DNA of 64,000 bases from Pelecanus crispus (Eukaryota; Chordata; Aves; Pelecaniformes; Pelecanidae): assembly GCF_030463565.1 (NCBI RefSeq), contig NC_134643.1, positions 16,691,606 to 16,755,605 on the forward strand, in the 5' to 3' direction. How positions within the stretch are numbered: position 1 is the first letter of the stretch; each line of letters begins with the position of its first letter. Below, one piece after another: positions 63,139-64,000 of this stretch. Position numbers and translations under genes: made by a program. The notes below the pieces were generated by a model. The model did not search any database. It was not told the DNA's origin and worked only from the letters and a program-made list of their open reading frames with translations.

Positions 63139-64000
63139 TACGAGCAATTATATCAATAGAGAGCGCTATGAAGAGGATAAAACTATATACAACAGCCTTT
63201 TAATTAATTGTTTTGGGGTTATTTTGCTGTGGTTTTTTTTAAATACTGTCATTTTGACTGTAAGACATTTGGGGGTTTGACTCTTAAATGATTTTTAAGC
63301 CTTGGCCGTAGGACTCTGACTTCAAATATTCTGTAGTGCTAAAATAAGTGGCTTAGTAGACTACGGTTGCATTTTAACAGAACTTCTGTCTCTAGTGTGG
63401 CTAAATTGTCCTAAGATGAACACTTGTAGTATTATTTCCTGGAGAAAATGAACGCGTGTTGTACCATTCTGAATATTGTTTTTGTTAAATCCAGTGTTTA
63501 GTTTCACTTGTGATACATTTTTGTTAACCTGTGTACAATAATTAAATTGAAATATGGTTGTAAAAGTGGTGGGGTTTTATATGAAGTTAACACAAACATA
63601 GTTCTGGGACACCATTTTGGCACTAATACTTTCCAAATGGGCAGCCTAATGAAATATTGAGGGAACTTTAATATTTCTCCTACTACCAGTTACCATTACA
63701 TATAATGAATTCAGACTGTGGTGAATTCATGGCACTAGAAATCAGACATGCAGAATACTGCATTTCAGCTTTTTCTTTCTTTTTTTTCTTTAAAGTTATG
63801 CAGCAAGATAAATTTATCAGAAATACAGCTTTGGGCATGACATGAAACCATGTAATGTATTGTGAGTTTTGGTGGGGGTTTTTTGTTTGGTTTTGTTTGG
63901 GGTTTTGGGATTGAGTTTTGGGGTTTTTTTGTTTGTTTTAAGGCTAGTTTTGGTTCAGAAGGTTCTGTTTACATGTACGCTACTCACTGGAGTTGAATTC
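63139..64000 (+). other. CBLL1: CBLL1 3' UTR, running to the window end
   Basis: Non-coding sequence after the stop. A variant poly(A) signal ATTAAA stands at 63541-63546 with GT-rich sequence (GTGGTGGGG) just downstream, so an end near 63565 is possible. The rest includes a strongly GT-rich stretch, GTTTTGG-like units near 63866-63945. The distal end may lie outside the window. Confidence 0.5.

Noticed and set aside
62563-63147. 194-residue minus-strand frame rich in Trp and Arg
   Set aside because: Shadow of the Pro/His-rich CBLL1 last exon.

Overview
The window is ordinary vertebrate nuclear DNA, almost certainly from a bird and probably a neoavian one. The evidence is long introns with GT-AG splicing, several CR1 LINE copies ending in the bird-typical ATTCTATG-like tail, an avian-style solo LTR, and three genes whose exons translate to proteins very close to their amniote orthologues. 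All three genes lie on the + strand in the order BCAP29 - SLC26A4 - CBLL1, the order known for human 7q22 and the equivalent avian locus.

Layout. 1-21440: the 3' portion of BCAP29 (six coding exons; the first coding exon lies upstream of the window), an ER membrane chaperone/sorting protein, with CR1 copies in its introns. 21440-27740: an intergenic stretch, mostly featureless, carrying a rearranged 28S rRNA pseudogene fragment at 26361-26653. 27300-28640: CpG island with a TATA box, the SLC26A4 (pendrin) start and a 24-bp minisatellite in the first coding intron. 27941-52525: all 20 coding exons of SLC26A4, encoding a complete 779-residue anion exchanger; introns hold a solo LTR with perfect target-site duplications, three CR1 fragments and one probable LTR relic. 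52526-about 55430: a long SLC26A4 3' UTR. About 56000-57500: a second CpG island, the CBLL1 promoter. 56879-63138: all six coding exons of CBLL1 (Hakai), a 493-residue RING-type E3 ligase and m6A-writer-associated protein. The 3' UTR fills the rest of the window.

The genes do not form a pathway; they are neighbours by conserved synteny. I found no undescribed multi-gene system, CRISPR array, tRNA or operon. The most unusual items are the head-on, inverted 28S rDNA fragment upstream of the pendrin promoter, the G-rich minisatellite inside the pendrin CpG island, the solo LTR with intact 5-bp duplications, and a tandem NAGNAG splice acceptor in CBLL1. Most long open frames in the two GC-rich islands are compositional noise. 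Exon boundaries were read by eye from splice signals, reading frame and recalled family sequences; no alignment was run.
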